Source: Diplosphaera chodatii (lineage: Eukaryota; Chlorophyta; Trebouxiophyceae; Prasiolales; Stichococcaceae). From it: a stretch of 64,000 nt of DNA. The translations under genes were made by a program, and so were the position numbers. The DNA is taken from positions 1,240,001-1,304,000 of the forward strand of contig JAALGY010000031.1 of assembly GCA_032358165.1 (NCBI GenBank), given 5' to 3'. Under the pieces are notes generated by a model. The model saw nothing but the letters and a program-made list of their open reading frames with translations. It was not told where the DNA came from and searched no databases. Numbering within the stretch: the stretch's first letter is position 1; each line of letters begins with the position of its first letter. Positions 41,994 through 52,800 of the stretch are shown in pieces.

Positions 41994-44588
41994 ATGGTGC
42001 ACTCCACCGGTTTGCTGTGCTCTGCACACTCGGTGCCCGGCTCGATCGGGGGCAGGGACCGCCCGCAAGGCTGCTGTGCTGCAGTGCATGGCAGCAGGAG
42101 GTCGCTGGGCGACAGGCAGCCGCATGGGACGGGGTTCGAAGCTGCATCAGTAGGATGGAGCAGACCAGGTGCCGCTGCGCTTCACGTTGCTGTGCCATTG
42201 GGTGAGCTCAGCTGGCGTGCAAGACTGATCAAGCTGTGTGTGCGGTTGTTGTTAGCAGTTGCAACGCTCCGCGTGCAGAAGCTGCTGATTTGCTGACACG
42301 TTTGCCAGGTCGAGTTGGTGAAAATGCACAAATTTGATTTCGCAACGAATGGGCGCTGAAGTGCAGGGCTGTCATGTCGGTCACGTATCCTGATACCTGA
42401 TCATACCTGACACACGGTTCCTCGGCTCACAGGTGCTGCGCAACGTCCGCTGCCCCCGCTGCAGGCGACCGCCACAGCAGAGCCTGAAGTTGGGACGGCT
42501 GATGGGTTCCGTTCGTCGTATATCACTGCCTCGGGGCTGCCCGACTACTACGAAGTGTTAGGGGTGCGTTCTGGCGCCCAGCCGGTCCGCTTTGGGGCCT
42601 CCCAAGTTCTGCAGGCCTGCGCCTGCTTCGTGCATGTGCGTGCCATCCACTCATCTGCTCGGTCTGCATCCGCCGCGATGCAATGCACGCGTTGTGCATG
42701 ACGCACAGGTAGACGATGATGCACCGCCAGAGGTCATCAAGCTGGCATACCGTGCACTGGCAAAGTCCTGCCACCCAGACTTTCTGGGCCAGAAGGGTCA
42801 CAACGTGTGCATCCTCCTGAACGAGGTGTGGGCCGATGCAAATTGGCTGTGCATGCTTGCGTTGTGTGCAAACACTTCTCTCCTTTGCGTTTCTGTCGCC
42901 AGTGATGCTGATCGTGATGTGTGCACACAGGCGTATGCCATTCTGAGTGATCCTGACACTCGCATGGAGTACAACAGGCAGCTAGAACAGGCTTTGACAG
43001 ACGAGGACGACTCGTTCACAGGTGCAGCTGCAGTTGCAGCAAATGGGCGGTCGTATGCTGCCGCACTTCAGTGCACTGGATGACCATGAGACACATGGAT
43101 TGTTGCACCCCTCACTTTGTTGGCAACCCCCAAATTTGAGGTGTGCAGGACAGCCAATCAGCAAATGGTTGGTGGGAACGCCTCAGAGCAGGGCACCAGA
43201 TCCACACGAGACACGGGGTGTCTTTGTGGTGAGCACTACAGGCTGCGTGCTGACCCTAGGGACCATGGGTTCAGGGTTCCTGAAATGAACCCCACCGACA
43301 GCAGAGACTACCTGAGTCTCGGTCTGTACAACGCAGGACGAGCTGTCATGCATCGGCTGCAAGCAGTGCGTGTGGATTGCTCCGGGGACGTTCCGCATTG
43401 AGTCGGATCATGGCCGCTCACGTGCATTTGCCCAGTGGGCAAATGACGAAGATGATACACAGGTGCATCTGCATCCCACTGCAACATTGCCACTCTCCAC
43501 ACAGCCGGTCAAAGTGTTGCTTTCTGCTTTGCTTTGCTTTGCTTTGCTTCGCTTTGCTTTGCTTTGCTTCGCTGGAGGCATTGTGATGATGTCACCATCG
43601 CTGACATGACGCTGCATGTCTGCAGGCAGCTATCGACTCGTGCCCTGTCAGCTGTATACACTGGGTGCAGCACGAGGAGCTGGCCGCGCTGGAGTGGGTG
43701 ATGCAGGTGCACATGCAGAGCCGCACTAACGTCGGCATGATGATGTGCGGCCAGGTGAGGTCCTGGCACTGCCTGCAGTTCAAACATGGTGTCGCGACAC
43801 AACAGCACTCTGCAACCCACCTGTCCATGTGCACTGCGTCATGTCACCATCTCACGAGCTGCAGCACCTCCTCTGGCCGCATCAGCTGCTGCTGATGCAT
43901 GATTTCTGCTGCATTGTGCAGGGTGGCAGTGTGGATGACGTGTTCACAGCAACCTACACTTACATGAAGAAGCGGGAAGCCAAGTGAGAGCCACTTGCCC
44001 GCTGCTCATTTTGCAGAAGACCCTGACCGCGCCCTGCAACTGTGCACAACAGTTGATGTTGCTGCTGGCGGTCCTCGAGACCAGATGTGAGTGCCCATGG
44101 CAGGCTGAAGTCGCGAGAAGAGGACAGGAAGTACAGCAAGTCGCAGATGGCGGCGCGGCAGCGTGCGGCTGCTGAGCTCGAGAAGCAGGCTAAGGGGCCC
44201 TGGTGGTCCAAGGTCGGCGCTGCCTTCGGCCTCAACAACCTCACCGCCATGGCAAACAGGTGCAGCTGCTTGTCGGCCTTCAGTTCCCAGAGCACTCCTA
44301 CATATCATGGCTGCCGTGTGCTGTACTCTGGCCAGGCAGCTTTGCTGCGTTGCTGCGAACTCACGGCGACCGTTCATACATTCACCGCGTGCAGCCGCCA
44401 TCATGTACATGTGCGTGTTTGAGTGCAGCTATGTGCGCAGCGACCCCGGGGAGGCCAGGGTCGGCAGCCGCAAACGGGCGCGGCCAGTGGTGGTGGCAGA
44501 GCCTGGGCAGCTGTCCGACGGCAGGGGGACAATCCCGCTGGAGCGGTCACTGGTGCTGTCGGTCGACTCTAGCCTGGACGACCTATGA
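41994..44588 (+). CDS. Plastid J-domain protein with 4Fe-4S ferredoxin domain (DJC76/77/82-like)
   Basis: J-domain co-chaperone fused to a bacterial-type ferredoxin module, as in the Arabidopsis plastid proteins DJC76, DJC77 and DJC82. Exon 1 (ATG 41994 to 42201) encodes a transit-like leader and splices in phase 1 to 42433, giving QATATAEPEVGTADGFRSSY. The J domain follows: LPDYYEVLG, then VIKLAYRALAKSCHPDFLGQ with the HPD motif, then AYAILSDPDTRMEYNRQLEQ. A linker has PHETRGVFV. The cluster-binding exon has ELSCIGCKQCVWIAPGTFRI (near 43350) and then AAIDSCPVSCIHWVQHEELA (near 43640), supplying the four Cys of one 4Fe-4S site. The C-terminus is a basic helix (REEDRKYSKSQMAARQRAAA) and a tail ending SLDDL, stop 44588. 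Exon 1 choice rests on phase match. Confidence 0.88.
43525..43570 (+). repeat. TTTGC pentanucleotide microsatellite in an intron
   Basis: About nine consecutive TTTGC or TTCGC units in the intron between the two cluster-binding exons of the J-ferredoxin gene. The interruption pattern (TTCGC at the fourth to fifth and final units) suggests an internal duplication of a block of four to five units. Confidence 0.9.
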
Positions 44589-45485
44589 GTGGAGTGCTGA
44601 TACGATGGCCCTGATGGCCGCGCTGGATGTGTATGGAATGGAGACGAGTCTGTGGCAAGGCGCTGTCATCATGGCCTCCTCAGATTTGGGGGGCAAGAAT
44701 TGATTGGGGCTTCTGGCTGACAAGACGCTGCTTCTGCAACGGCAGTGGAACCGGCTGCCTGGGCTGTCCAGCATTCGGCAGGACTACTTCGGAACTCAGC
44801 TTCGTCGCCAAAATTGGGGTGTCAATTTGTGCAGAATTGTATGACATGTGTTGACAGCAGCAGTTGATATGCAGTGAGCAACGCGGCGACCGAGCAGCGC
44901 ACGGTTATTGCAGTCCAGCCCTGTGCGGCCTTTGTGTGACAATGGTATCTTGTGTTTTCGTATGTGCACATTGCACGGTTGCAGAGTGCATGTGGGGTAA
45001 GTTTCCGTCAGAAGACCTGCTCCTGGTGATTGGAAGTGTACAGGTCAGTACTTCATAGAGCATTCAGGACCTTCCTGCTCACGTCACGAAGGACCGGTTG
45101 CAGACGGCAGCCGCTTCACCTTCAGTACAGGTCACCATCTGACAGCCCTGCCGTGTTTGTCAACGCGCCAGTCTGCCAGCACCAAGCGGGTGAGAGTGGT
45201 CTGTAAACAGTGCGCTGGGTGGCTTGTTATTTCCGATCTAGCGGAAGCAACGGAACACGCCGGCGCGATAGTACCCTGCGAGGGGAACACATTCACGTCA
45301 GGGCCAACAACACGGTGTTGGAGTGTTCGTGAAGCGTGGCATGGACATGCACAAGTGCCCAGTCACACACCTTCGCAGGTGACAGCATCATCATTGTCGA
45401 TCACCTCCTGCAGGTGATTCGCAGCAGCAATCTGAGTATCCAACTTTTTGGATGCGTGATGGTCATCTATCTTTCGTGTTGTTTC
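44589..45485. other. Convergent intergenic region, 897 bases, no gene seen
   Basis: Longest non-coding stretch of the window. Open frames on the plus strand at 44864-45058 and 45157-45417 have no domain signature, and the latter starts with TTG. One TGTAA at 45202-45206 could serve the J-ferredoxin transcript, but it is about 600 bases from the stop. Confidence 0.45.
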
Positions 45486-46193
45486 TCAGCTACCTTTTGC
45501 CACAGCACTTGCCACAGTACTCAGCTGCTCGATCGCACTCACCAGCACGACCAAGGTCGTAATGACAGCGATGTACACGATCAGCGCTATCAAGGACAGC
45601 AACCACGCGATGAACGTGCCCTTGGTCCACCGCGGCCGCCTGCATGAGCGCACTTGCGAGCGTCGTCATATATTCCGGACAACTCTGTGCTGCTCACCTC
45701 GTGGGCTTGACAGGCGGGTGAGAACAGACTGCATAACACCGCTACCAAACTGAGCATCAGGATGGTTGGTGGACTAGGCGCAAACCTGCAGCATGGCATG
45801 AAGAGCCCGACAATCCATGTGAGAGGGATGATGAACCCCACAGCTGCACAGTGGCACAAAATCGCTATGAGTTAGGCTGGCAACATGCGGAGCGCAGGCT
45901 GCTAGGCTGCTGACAGACACCACTAAGAATTGACGGCGCACGGCATGAAGACCACTATGCTCACCAAAGAGTATCCATGCGATAAGTAGGTGAGTGTTGT
46001 CGCACGGGGCAGCCTGCGGCTGCACATAGTATCCTCCAGGCTGGCCCGGCGGTGGGACCTGGCCCGCATACTGCTGATCCTGGGGCTTGACCGGCTCTGG
46101 GTATGCCTCATGAACTTGAGGCGGTACATCCTGAGCAGGCTGCGGCTGGTAGGCAGGGTTGTGTCCTTCCTGCGGCGGGTACTGTGCTGCCAT
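45486..46193 (-). CDS. Small proline-rich membrane protein, three exons
   Basis: The function is not known. The ATG at 46193 gives MAAQYPPQEGHNPAYQPQPA, a Pro/Gln/Tyr-rich cytosolic-type N-terminus of about 60 residues. Exon 1 ends in PCDNTHLLIAWILFG. Exon 2 adds VGFIIPLTWIVGLFMPCC, and exon 3 adds RRPRWTKGTFIAWLLSLIAL followed by IVYIAVITTLVVLVSAIEQ, ending AVAKGS with stop at 45486. All three exons join in consistent phase (exon 2 donor CAG/GTTTGC). Two to three membrane segments are predicted by eye. The layout recalls the plant 60S ribosomal protein L18a-like membrane family, which are not ribosomal proteins; that assignment is tentative. Upstream neighbour on the same strand is an unknown plastid protein. 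Confidence 0.7.
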
Positions 46194-46518
46194 CTCACCA
46201 GGCTGGCTTTCTGTACCGTCGGCCGTGGGTGTTGTGCAGCGCGACGCAGAAGGGGTCAGCGTGGCTGTCAGATAAGCTCAACGGCGGCCGATAAGGTGCC
46301 GCGGGATGTTGCGCCGTGAAGTGCAGTACTTCTCGTATGGTGCGGTGCATCGCATTCATGGTGGCACGTGCCGCTGCCGGACAGTAGTACGGACAGGGCT
46401 TTGGTACGGTAACAGTGTGGCGGAGCAATGCAGAGATGGTAGAGCGAAGCTTCCTCCGCTTAAGCAGGCTGTTGCCTTCTCATGCATCATCAGCTTGCTG
46501 TATGAATGGCTGCGATCC
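46194..46518. other. Intergenic, promoter side of the proline-rich membrane protein
   Basis: 325 bases between the uncertain 3' end of the unknown plastid gene and the start of the membrane protein gene. No gene seen. Confidence 0.4.
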
Positions 46519-47901
46519 TCATCCACACTCTCCTGGAGAGGGTGCGCTTGCGTGAACACTCACAAGCTTCACAGGCTGACAGCCGCTCCCCAGTTGTTGC
46601 CCATCAAAAGAATGGCAGCTTGTCGCCTGCAGATGCACGCAAGTCTCAGTCCGCGGGTCGGTTGTGGGTTGCAATGTGTTGTCTGTGATACACAACATGT
46701 CTAGGCCGCGCAGTACAGCACCTGGGTTGATCTTCATTGGATCTCCTGCACATCCGATCGAGTTCACGTTCGACCGTTGATCATGACAGTACACACAGAA
46801 CACGCAAGGGCAGCGAAGCATTTGCACCGATCTCAGACGACAGTGCGCAGGCTGCTGCACCTTTCCAGTCGACGGGTCCAGTCCACTCAGGTGCATCATC
46901 TGCATCAGCCTGCTGAGTGGCTGGATTGCCTGCGGCTGCTGAAGATTGTGCGGCGTCGAATGCCGCTTGCCGCCGCACGAACTTTGGCTTCTGCAGTGAG
47001 CATCCAAAAGGTAAACTCTTCATGCTTGCCAAACTATCAGCTTTCCATCAAGCTACAGAATGTTGCACACATCATCAGGACTGAAGATAGGCAGGGGTCT
47101 GTTGATCCCAAGAAGCACCTGTCCAAGACTGGGCTGCTCGGCTGACTCTGCGCTGCTTTCTGCATTGCTGCCACGCAGCGGCACCGTTCGGAACACTTCC
47201 CACTGTCAGAAGATAAGATTGCACAGTGCATGTCAGCGGCAAACTCCAATGGCACGAGGTTACGTCATTTGCAGCAAGCTGAAAGCGCATGGTGGCCAGG
47301 AAGTTGCAGCACCACCTGCGGCGACCCATCAATGATGACGTGCTGTGCCCGCTGGCTCCATGCACGGTGACGCTCTGGCGGAATGGCCGACCAGAAGGCA
47401 TCCAACTCTGCTATGCTATCGAATGCCACCTCCAACTGCACAGGTGCATGCTCAGTAACATCCCTGGCAACATGACCCTGCTCGTACAAATGTTCAGATG
47501 CATGCCGTCCAGTATAAGCCATGTACCTCGAGCCGGCTTTCGGGCACGCCGATGGCGCCGCTGTTGATCACAGTGTTGAAGGGCGTCAGCCCGGCCTGCG
47601 CACCGATGTCCGCCACCCACTCTTGCAGCAGAGCCACCGCATCCATCTTCACGCCATACCTGTAGGTCATCACACTGGTTTTATCTGAGTCGTCGCGGTG
47701 CAGCAGGTGCGCAACAGTACATCATGGCCGTGCCACGCACCGTATGTCTATGAGCCATCGCGCTTTGATGGCCTGTGCACAGACAATCGAGGACTGACGT
47801 CGTCCGCCTCGTTGTGTGCTACCAGAATTGTTCACAAGACTGCTGCTGAGGTGCACAGGAGCCTTCAGTGACTGAGGGATCGACCTCGGTATTCTGAGCA
47901 T
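46519..47901 (-). CDS. Plastid-targeted conserved protein of unknown function
   Basis: Not recognised as a named family. The ATG at 47901 opens a Ser/Arg-rich leader (MLRIPRSIPQSLKAPVHLSS) with a likely cleavage near SSIVCAQA; a GTG codon at 47913 is less likely. Spliced exons then read KARWLIDIRYGVKMDAVALL, QEWVADIGAQAGLTPFNTVI, NSGAIGVPESRLE, VAFDSIAELDAFWSAIPPER, HRAWSQRAQHVIIDGSPQ, WEVFRTVPLRGS, INRPLPIFSPDD, KPKFVRRQAAFDAAQSS and EWTGPVDWKGDPMKINPG. Phases agree across joins. The 3' end is uncertain: the frame after KINPG stays open to 46519, but this tail looks non-coding and a further splice (donor G/GTGCTG near 46725) is likely. Divergent from the GNAT gene. Confidence 0.62.
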
Positions 47902-48242
47902 TGGAGTGCGCACAGCTTGTCAGCAATGAATGCCCAATCACAGCCACCGCATGCGTGACACTTGCTTGCTTGCAACGATGCCGAAGCAGGAGCACGCGTC
48001 AACTGCTGATGTGTCAGAGGGCAGTGAATAGAATATATTGAGCCAAATGTCCTGGTCTGCACCACCTGCTGGCTGAGGTGGCGCAGGTCGGTAGTGGTCA
48101 CGTCCAGCAGTGCAGTCAGATGCGAGTTTTGCAAGCTGGATCGGCATAGCGCAGAGTAGAAGTCCTTCGATAGTATGAATGCAGGCCGGTACGCACACAT
48201 TTTGATCAAGTGTCTCGCGGCGAGCTATCGTTCAATGCTGGC
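47902..48242. promoter_or_regulatory. Divergent promoter region, unknown plastid protein / GNAT
   Basis: 341 bases between opposed start codons, the shortest divergent spacer in the window. Open frames here lack coding character. Promoter function is inferred from layout. Confidence 0.35.
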
Positions 48243-49412
48243 ATGACGGCAGGTGCAGCAATGGCGGCCTGGACTTCAGCGTTTCGAGACACCCGTGAAC
48301 CACACAGCTGTACGAATGAAGGCTTGACACAGCTGCATCGGCTTTGCCATCATCGTCATCGGCGGCGGCAGCGCCTGTGTGCGCTGCTTAGCGATCCTGG
48401 ACGGCGCTCCATCTGCACAGCACAGCAACCGCAGCACACAGCCAGGCACGCTGCACGACGGAGATTCAGCACTTGCCATGCAGAGGCAGCAACTGGGTTT
48501 CATCACAGCCGCCTTGCTGCGACGCCAAAGCCGCAAGGCCTCCGGCATCTGGATGTCACCGTCAGGTAGAACTGCAGGTGCCAGCTCCAGGCGTGTGATT
48601 GGACGTCTCAACCGCGTTTGTGGGGCGAGCGGGATTGACGTGTGCAGTCCCCCTTCCACAGGGAGGCGGTCACTGATGAGGAGCTGTGGGCATGTTCCCG
48701 GCTGCGGGCGCAGTGCTTCTATGCCTACCCGCCAGAGCGGGAGTTTGCTGGAAAGGTGCAAGCGGGTCCTTCTCCCAGCATCTTCACTTACGCAAGCGGT
48801 ACTTTCATGATTGCTGCTGTCCTCAAAGCTGAACTTGTCATGCAGCTGCACCAAATCACCATGGCGAAGGAAGAATTTGAGGCGCTGCGGGAGGTGCGTG
48901 AGGCCAGAGCAACCAGCAGCGCCCCGGCGCATGCAGTCTGCCTGATGGCTGTGACTGCCAGCAGCAACGTTCCAGATGCCAGCCCTCTGCTGCGCATTGA
49001 GCATGCGGACAGCAACAGCAATTGCAGCAGTGGCGAGCCCAGCTCCGGAGGCGAAACAGCAGTAGGCAGCCTGGACCTGTGCAATGTCCGTGCAGTTGCT
49101 GGAGAGATCCTGATTGGTGACAGCTCCAACATTGCATACCTGGCAAACGTATGTGTGGCAGAGGCAGCTCGGCGTTGCCGCGTCGGCGAGGCTCTCATAC
49201 AGAATGCGCGACAACGAGCACAATCGTGGGGGGTGGACGACTTGATGGTCCACATCATGGCGGCCAACCAAGCTGGCATGCGGTTCTATGAGGCCAACGG
49301 CTTTGCGGTCATCAAGGAGGAGACGCCGGACCAGGCGCATCACCGGGGGCACTGCCTAGACGGCGTGTCCGGCGGAGGCCGCACGGTGTTGCTCAGCGAC
49401 CAGCGCCTGTAG
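48243..49412 (+). CDS. GNAT-family N-acetyltransferase, probably plastid
   Basis: Acetyl-CoA-dependent acetyltransferase. The ATG at 48243 (or 48261) opens a His/Arg-rich leader, possibly a transit peptide. Exon 1 ends at 48565 in phase 2 and joins 48662 to give GLRHLDVTVREAVTDEELWA, a smooth entry to the GNAT N-terminus (SRLRAQCFYAYPPEREF). A likely phase-0 intron at about 48756-48843 removes a low-complexity stretch and joins EFAGK to LHQITMAKEEFEALRE. The core beta4-alpha3 region is NIAYLANVCVAEAARRCRVG, with the acetyl-CoA loop RRCRVGEAL, then IMAANQAGMRFYEANGFAV and the stop at 49412. It resembles the plastid GNATs of plants, which acetylate N-termini and lysines, but the substrate cannot be read from sequence. 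Confidence 0.78.
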
Positions 49413-49850
49413 AGGCTTGCAGCCGACGGTAGACTTGTAGCATCCGCGCGAAGTGTACGTAACAACAGCCCAATCACACCGGGTGACTCCATGCCAAGCA
49501 GTGCCCGCCGATAAAGGGAAACTATCAACTTCCTGCGAGCGCTCGCAAGCAACATGACATTTGCACCCCGATGATCTGCAACGCCAACACCGTTTGCTTG
49601 ACGCGTTCTAGCAGAGTTGGACGACGATCATTCCCGTTGTTGCCTGCATTCAAAACACATCACAAAAGCCTCTCGCTGCAACAAGTGTTTCTCAGGGAGC
49701 AGGGATTGAAGCTAGTCAAGCTGCACCAGCGTGCAAGCAGCGGCCCGGAACACAGTCCCGCCAGTGTCTCGATCACGAAACATCCATCCTGGTTGTTCGC
49801 TGAAGTAGATCGGTGCTGCACCCTGCAACCTGGCGTGCAGCTGACACTGC
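49413..49850. other. Intergenic GNAT to MRS2
   Basis: 438 bases between two plus-strand genes. An ATG at 49571 opens a frame without family similarity; its phase does not feed the MRS2 exons. Probable GNAT 3' end and MRS2 promoter. Confidence 0.4.
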
Positions 49851-52800
49851 ATGGCAGGCGAACCCGCCGGCGTGGTTCGCTGCGCCTGCAGGGCATCGCA
49901 TCGTGCACAGCTGTCCTGCCGACGACTACCGCCGTCCACGTTCGTAGGCAGATTTCACGGCAGGGCGTGCCGACCGCTGCGGCAGCAACACGAGCAGCCC
50001 CTGCTCCCAGCCCAGCGGCGGGGCCGCAGTGCAGCCCTCAGTGATGTGCTGCGGTGGCTACCGCTGCCGGGCCAGACAGACAACAGCAGCAGCAGCGACG
50101 GCAGCGATAGGAGCAATGGAGACGGCTCTCCGGCTCCCAACCCGCAGCAGCTGGCACCAGCGTTGGCAGATGCCGGTGGCGATGATTCAGGACTCGGCTC
50201 AGGGTGCGCATTATGAGAGCTGCACCCTACCGTACTCAGTGGCCCTGAGATGCTTCGGTCAGCCCGTTCGCATGAGTTGCGTCAAGGTGTATGGCAATGG
50301 TGTTGACGTCTGGGCGCGACGTCCAATGCAGGTTCGTCGGGGTCGGCAGCCCGCAGACGCAGCGGCCGGCATCAGCTGGCGCGCTGCTGCAGTCCACCAT
50401 CAGCGCCCTGAGCACGCTGGCTGCGCCTGTCAGTGCCGACCTGAACTCTGATGGTACGGTGTCAGGGCTGGCTGGACGCGCATGCAGCGTTTCTTGGAAC
50501 CTTCGGGTCGAGCTTTGGATCTCAACATCAGGCAATGTTGCAGGTGAGGACCTGTTCCCCGAGCCGCACGAGGACATCAGTCAGGAGCACCAGCCGCTCG
50601 CCTCTACAGTCGGCCGCGCCTTCTACGAGGTGGCATGCATGGCGCAACACGGCATGATGCTGCAAGTCTTACCTTTCGGCCATGCGATTGTGCTCCAGTG
50701 GTTGAAGACATGACGGTTGATATGTTGGACGTTCACAGGTCCTCCGGATAGACAAGAGCGGCAAAACGAACAAGGTGTACATCAAGCGGAGGGACCTGCT
50801 GCGGCGCAACCGGCTCCTGCCGCGCGACCTGCGCCGCATAGACCCCTCCCTCTCCGTCGTCAAGACGTCGCCCAGCATCAACATCAAGGACCACGCTCTG
50901 CTGATGAACGTGGGCGGCGTGAGGTGCGCGCCCGCCGTTGCCGGTGTCATCATGATGTGCTGAGCAGAGCGACTGTGTGCCTTGCTGCACTGACACAGTC
51001 TTGAATTCAACACACCTGGAGATGCGGAGGCCTGGCAGTGTGTACTGGACATCTGCTGTCCCCATCGTCGGCACAGCAGCAGCAGCACTCCCAAGCATGA
51101 CCTGTGTGTCCACACGTCATTATCGTCTGCCGTACAGGATGATCGTAGGCGCGCAAAAGTGCATGCTTTTCGAGCCATCCAGCTCCAGCAGCCAGAAGTT
51201 CCTGGACCTGGTGCTGCCGCGCCTGGCTGCGTCCGACAGCGAGCGCGCCCGCTTCGCACTGCGCGCGACTGGCCAGGCACCCTCAATTGCTTCAGGGACC
51301 CCGTGGCGCATCATGGCATGCAGCTGTCTGCTGCAGTGCAGCGGTGGGGTACGGCATTCGATACTGCACCGAGCAGAAGCGTGCCGTGGCAGCCGGCTCA
51401 TCAGGGGAGCACTGCGTGCAGGCGCGGGCGCAGGTGTACGAGTCGTCGGACGACCAGGAGTTCGATGTGGACGCGTCGCCGCCGCCGCCCTTCGAGCTGG
51501 AGCTCATGGAGGCCGCGCTCATGGTGGCCACAGGTCAGCGCACCCTGCGCGGACGCTCCGCTGCTATTGTGCTCAGCGGATGTTGGCCCGGTGCAGTCTT
51601 GTCTGCGTCATGCTGGGCGCATGCCGCGTCGGACTTGGAACCCTGCTGCCAGCACGCCGGCTGCTGAGGCTGGGGTGTCACATCGCGGGCAGGGCGGCTG
51701 GACGATGAGCTGATGGCGGTGACGCGGCGGGTGAGTTCGGTGCTGCGCACGCTGCCGAAGGAGGTGACGCCGGTCAACCTGGAGGAGCTGCGCCGCGTGA
51801 AGCAGCTGCTGGTGGAGCTCGAGTCCAAGGCCGACCTGCTGCGGTGCGGCGCTGACGCCAACTGCGCCGCGTGAACCTCACAGACTGAATCCCAAATGGG
51901 ATGGATGTGTGTGCAGCGGATCCTGCCGCTGCTGGGTCTGGGTGCAGGGCGGACCTGCTGCGGTGTCTGCGGGCTCAGCGATGGCAGTCGATCTGCAACA
52001 CAGCATGGGCATGTATCCATGTAAGCCCAGCGTGCGCTCCCGGCTGATGTGCAGCAACATGCTGGAGGAGCTGCTGGACGACCAGGAGGACATCGGGGAC
52101 ATCAACCTGAGCAGCCGGCCAGTGCGGGAGGAGCGCCGCCGCCAGCGCGACCGGGAGGCCCTGGAGCGCGAGGTGACGCCACGCCTGCTGCCCCCTCCGG
52201 CCGTGTGGAGCCACTGCTGCTGTTGTGCGAAGGGGCACGGATGCGTCAGTGGTGCTGAGGGGCGTGTGTGGGCGCCTGCTGCAGTTGGAGCGGGACCAGA
52301 TGGAGCGAGCGGACGAGTCGGGGCGCAACGGCTGGGCCAGCAGCAGCATGTCGGTGTCCGTGGACGGCGCTGCATCCATCGACAGCCCCAGCGCGCCCAA
52401 GGAGAGGTGGGAGCATCCGCAGGTGGCGCCTGCAGGCGGACGCATGGCCCGTGTCCGCCTGCGGACGCCTGGCCGCACCCGCTGCAGGCCCTGCTGTGCT
52501 GGCCTGCCTGGAGGCTGACCGCCGGCGCTGCGCTGCGCGCGTGCAGGCGCAGCTTCGACAGGGACGGGGAGGAGGCGGGGTTCGAGGACGCGGAGGACGC
52601 CCTGCAGCGGCTGGTGGAACGGGAGGAGGCCGAGCAGGAGGTGGAGGAGGTGCGCGGCGGCTCGCTTTAATCCCATTTGCGCGTCACGGTGCAGGGTTTG
52701 CATGACCCGGGACAGCCGTGTGCCTGGCGTCATGCGGCGCTGGAAGGCTGCCGCAGCGGGCGACCAGATGGGGTGCCTGCCGCGCAACAGCGCATTCACT

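Noticed and set aside
44864..45417. Candidate small gene in the 897-base spacer
   Set aside because: Frames are short, one starts with TTG, and no splice-linked partner or domain was found.
49571..50044. ATG at 49571 as the MRS2 start
   Set aside because: Its frame ends at a stop and its phase does not join the next MRS2 exon, whereas the ATG at 49851 gives an exon ending in the required phase 2.
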